Source of the DNA: Candidatus Solibacter sp.
GTDB lineage: Bacteria > Acidobacteriota > Terriglobia > Bryobacterales > Bryobacteraceae
Length of the DNA stretch: 7,341 nt
Direction: 5' to 3'
Assembly: GCA_026394025.1 (NCBI GenBank)
Contig: JAPKZC010001021.1
Span: 1-7,341 of the forward strand
The notes under the pieces are model-generated. The model made no database searches. It saw nothing but the letters and a program-made list of their open reading frames with translations, and was not told the DNA's origin. Of the stretch, positions 6,310 to 7,341 are shown piece by piece. The position numbers were made by a program, and so were the translations under genes. Every line of letters begins with the position of its first letter. The stretch's first letter is position 1.

Positions 6310-6867
6310 GTGAACCGCCGATTGTGGGTCATTTCGATCCTGTTTGTCGCCTCTTCCCTCGCCGGTGCCGCCTACAACGATTACGCCTCCGCCAAACAGA
6401 AACTCGACTCCATCGAAGCCGGCCGCCTGCGTTCCGGCACGCGCGTCATCCTCTCCTTCCCGGAACTCAACGCCTGGGTCGCCCGAGAAGCCCCCGCCGG
6501 CGTGCGCAATCCGCAATTGCGCGTAGCCGCCCGCGACCTCGCCACCGGCGCCGCGCTCATCAATTTCGACAAGTTGGAGCGTTCCACCGGCCGCCAGCCC
6601 GGCTGGCTCATGTCCAAACTCCTCGCTGGCGAGCGCCCCGTCACCGTCACCGCCCGCATTCGCTCCTCCGCTGGCCGCGCCACCGTCGATATCCAGCGCG
6701 TCGAGATCTCCGGCCTCGCCATCGACGGACGTACTCTCGACTTCCTGATTCAGAATTTCCTCATCCCCATGTACCCCGCCGCCGTGGTCGGCAAGCCCTT
6801 CGAACTCGGTCACCGCATCGACCGCCTCGACGTCTCCCCGTCCGCCGTCACAGTCCTGTTGCAGTAG
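6310..6867 (+). CDS. Secreted or membrane-anchored protein of unknown function
   Basis: This predicted 185-residue protein begins with a basic and hydrophobic N-terminus (NRRLWVISILFVASSLAGAA, residues 2-21), a signal peptide or anchor that would put the remainder in the periplasm. The mature part contains VILSFPELNAWVAREAP (about 45-61), then alternating hydrophobic beta-like stretches (ALINFDKLE, VTVTARIRS, ATVDIQRVEISGL), a hydrophobic helix-like LDFLIQNFLIPMY and a final strand DVSPSAVTVLL. This layout recalls periplasmic lipid-binding or assembly proteins that carry an 'S-ELNAYL' motif, but I cannot name a family. The GTG at 6310 is chosen because it sits just before the hydrophobic N-terminus; no Shine-Dalgarno is visible and a TTG at 6322 is possible. 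The frame is open far upstream, but that part is proline-rich and antisense to the cysteine-rich gene. It diverges from the 4315-6098 operon. Confidence 0.7.
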   Translation: MNRRLWVISILFVASSLAGAAYNDYASAKQKLDSIEAGRLRSGTRVILSFPELNAWVAREAPAGVRNPQLRVAARDLATGAALINFDKLERSTGRQPGWLMSKLLAGERPVTVTARIRSSAGRATVDIQRVEISGLAIDGRTLDFLIQNFLIPMYPAAVVGKPFELGHRIDRLDVSPSAVTVLLQ

Positions 6868-6871
6868 TTGC

Positions 6872-6900
6872 GGGGCGGACCCCCTGGGCGGGCCCCCAGG
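6872..6900. repeat. GC-rich tandem 13-mer with hairpin, REP-like or terminator
   Basis: Immediately after the stop at 6867 two 13-base units stand in tandem: GGGCGGACCCCCT (6873-6885) and GGGCGGGCCCCCA (6886-6898), which differ at two positions. A 6-bp hairpin CCTGGG/CCCAGG (6883-6888 and 6895-6900) lies over the junction. No T-run follows. The composition suggests a REP-like intergenic palindrome or a factor-assisted terminator between the convergent plus-strand gene and the permease remnant. Confidence 0.4.
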
Positions 6901-7153
6901 TCACCCTTCGTCGCGAAGCGTCGTAACCGGGTCGGGCGGCGGCACTTCGAACAGCAGGCTTCTCATCACCCGGGTCAACCCAAACGCACCCAATAATCCC
7001 GAACACAAGCCCCGCCACAACCATAGTCAGTGCATTCCGCAATACCTGCGAGACCACCTCGCGCGGCCGCGCACCCACGTTCTCGCGAACGTTGGAGTAG
7101 CGGATGTACAGCGCCGCGCCGCGCCGCTGGAAGCGCCTCCAGCCTCTCATCAT
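6901..7153 (-). pseudogene. Decayed C-terminal end of an ADOP (MacB/FtsX-like) permease
   Basis: The minus strand encodes the characteristic tail of an acidobacterial duplicated orphan permease, but in two frames. The first frame gives VGARPREVVSQVLRNALTMV and then AGLVFGIIG; the second gives FGLTRVMRSLLFEVPPPDP and then VTTLRDEG before TGA at 6901-6903. Removing one G of the GGG at 6989-6991 restores GIIGAFGLTRVM, the expected continuous sequence. Just upstream, LYIRYSNVREN runs straight into VGARPRE where the family normally has about ten more residues (the TREIGVRMAL block), which suggests an in-frame deletion. The start at 7153 marks the first ATG of an MMRGWRRFQRR stretch, which may be a remnant N-terminus or chance; the left boundary is firm but this one is not. 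The full-length family member is about 800 residues, so most of the gene is missing. It lies 55 bp downstream of the intact permease tail, in the same orientation. Confidence 0.8.
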
Positions 7154-7208
7154 TTCAGACTTGAATATCCGGCTTACACTCGGGACAACAGTCCGGCTCG
7201 TGTGTGGA

Positions 7209-7341
7209 TCACTCTCTCCGGAGTGCCGCGGCGGGGTCGATGCGGGCAATCCTGCGCGCCGGCAGCCAGCTCGCCAGCAGGGCCGCCCCGAGCAGCACCG
7301 CCGCGACGGTCCCGAAAATCGCCGGGTCGCCGGGCCGCACC
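7209..7341 (-). CDS. C-terminus of an ADOP (MacB/FtsX-like) permease, cut by the right edge
   Basis: The minus strand reads 43 residues to a TGA at 7209-7211, including DPAIFGTVAAVLLGAALLAS and then WLPARRIARIDPAAALRRE. This is the last membrane helix and the conserved basic tail (PARRxxRxDPxxALRxE) of FtsX-like permeases of the acidobacterial duplicated orphan permease type. These proteins have two FtsX domains and a MacB-like periplasmic domain, sit in the inner membrane, and are often found without a dedicated ATPase. The reading frame is clean to the window edge. Whether the rest of the gene is intact cannot be seen. Confidence 0.8.
   Translation of the reverse strand, partial: VRPGDPAIFGTVAAVLLGAALLASWLPARRIARIDPAAALRRE

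Noticed and set aside
6099..6332. 78-residue N-terminal extension of the cysteine-rich protein, starting at 6332
   Set aside because: The extension would overlap the start of the divergent gene, has no ribosome binding site, and would bury a good membrane anchor preceded by GGAG-6-ATG at 6098.
5671..6813. 380-codon minus-strand open frame rich in Gly, Asp and Glu
   Set aside because: It is a shadow of two genes: antisense to the 6310-6867 protein and overlapping the cysteine-rich gene in another frame. It shows no domain, no membrane pattern and no ribosome binding site.
1..7341. CRISPR array, tRNA, rRNA, riboswitch, complete insertion sequence or defence system
   Set aside because: I looked for regularly spaced repeats, cloverleaf-like segments, transposase motifs and known defence domains and saw none. 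The gene content is ordinary metabolism, signalling and envelope proteins plus permease decay.

Overview
The window is high-GC bacterial chromosomal DNA, most likely from an acidobacterium of the Bryobacterales/Solibacter type. The best pointers are two C-terminal ends of ADOP-type (acidobacterial duplicated orphan permease) MacB/FtsX-like permeases at the right edge, plus cysteine-rich and HExxH proteins that look like uncharacterised acidobacterial families. The assignment is an inference from protein character; no 16S or other marker is present.

Layout, left to right. (1) The first 14 codons of a minus-strand gene run off the left edge, with a good ribosome binding site and a plausible promoter. 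(2) A minus-strand GltS-type sodium/glutamate symporter (166-1341). (3) Divergent from it, across only 38 bp, a secreted M1 zinc aminopeptidase (1380-2993), followed after 60 bp by an EAL-HDOD signalling protein (3054-4259) that appears to lack about ten residues before its EAL-like motif. (4) A convergent junction with a small hairpin (4277-4309). (5) A compact minus-strand group read from 6098 down to 4315: a membrane-anchored cysteine-rich protein with CxxC and CxxCH motifs, a secreted HExxH protein with a TTG start and clear Shine-Dalgarno, and a DinB-superfamily protein, separated by 22 and 25 bp. (6) A divergent 211-bp intergenic region, then a plus-strand secreted or anchored protein of unknown function (6310-6867). 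(7) A GC-rich repeated/hairpin element (6872-6900), a decayed ADOP permease tail with a frameshift and an apparent internal deletion (6901-7153), and the intact C-terminus of another ADOP permease entering from the right edge (7209-7341).

Functionally, the left part combines an extracytoplasmic aminopeptidase with a glutamate-type transporter, which fits peptide scavenging, next to a cyclic-di-GMP-type regulator. The centre is an apparent three-gene operon of unknown joint function. The right edge shows tandem ADOP gene decay. I see no CRISPR array, tRNA, rRNA, complete insertion sequence, phage gene or recognisable defence system. The most plausible undescribed unit is the 4315-6098 operon.
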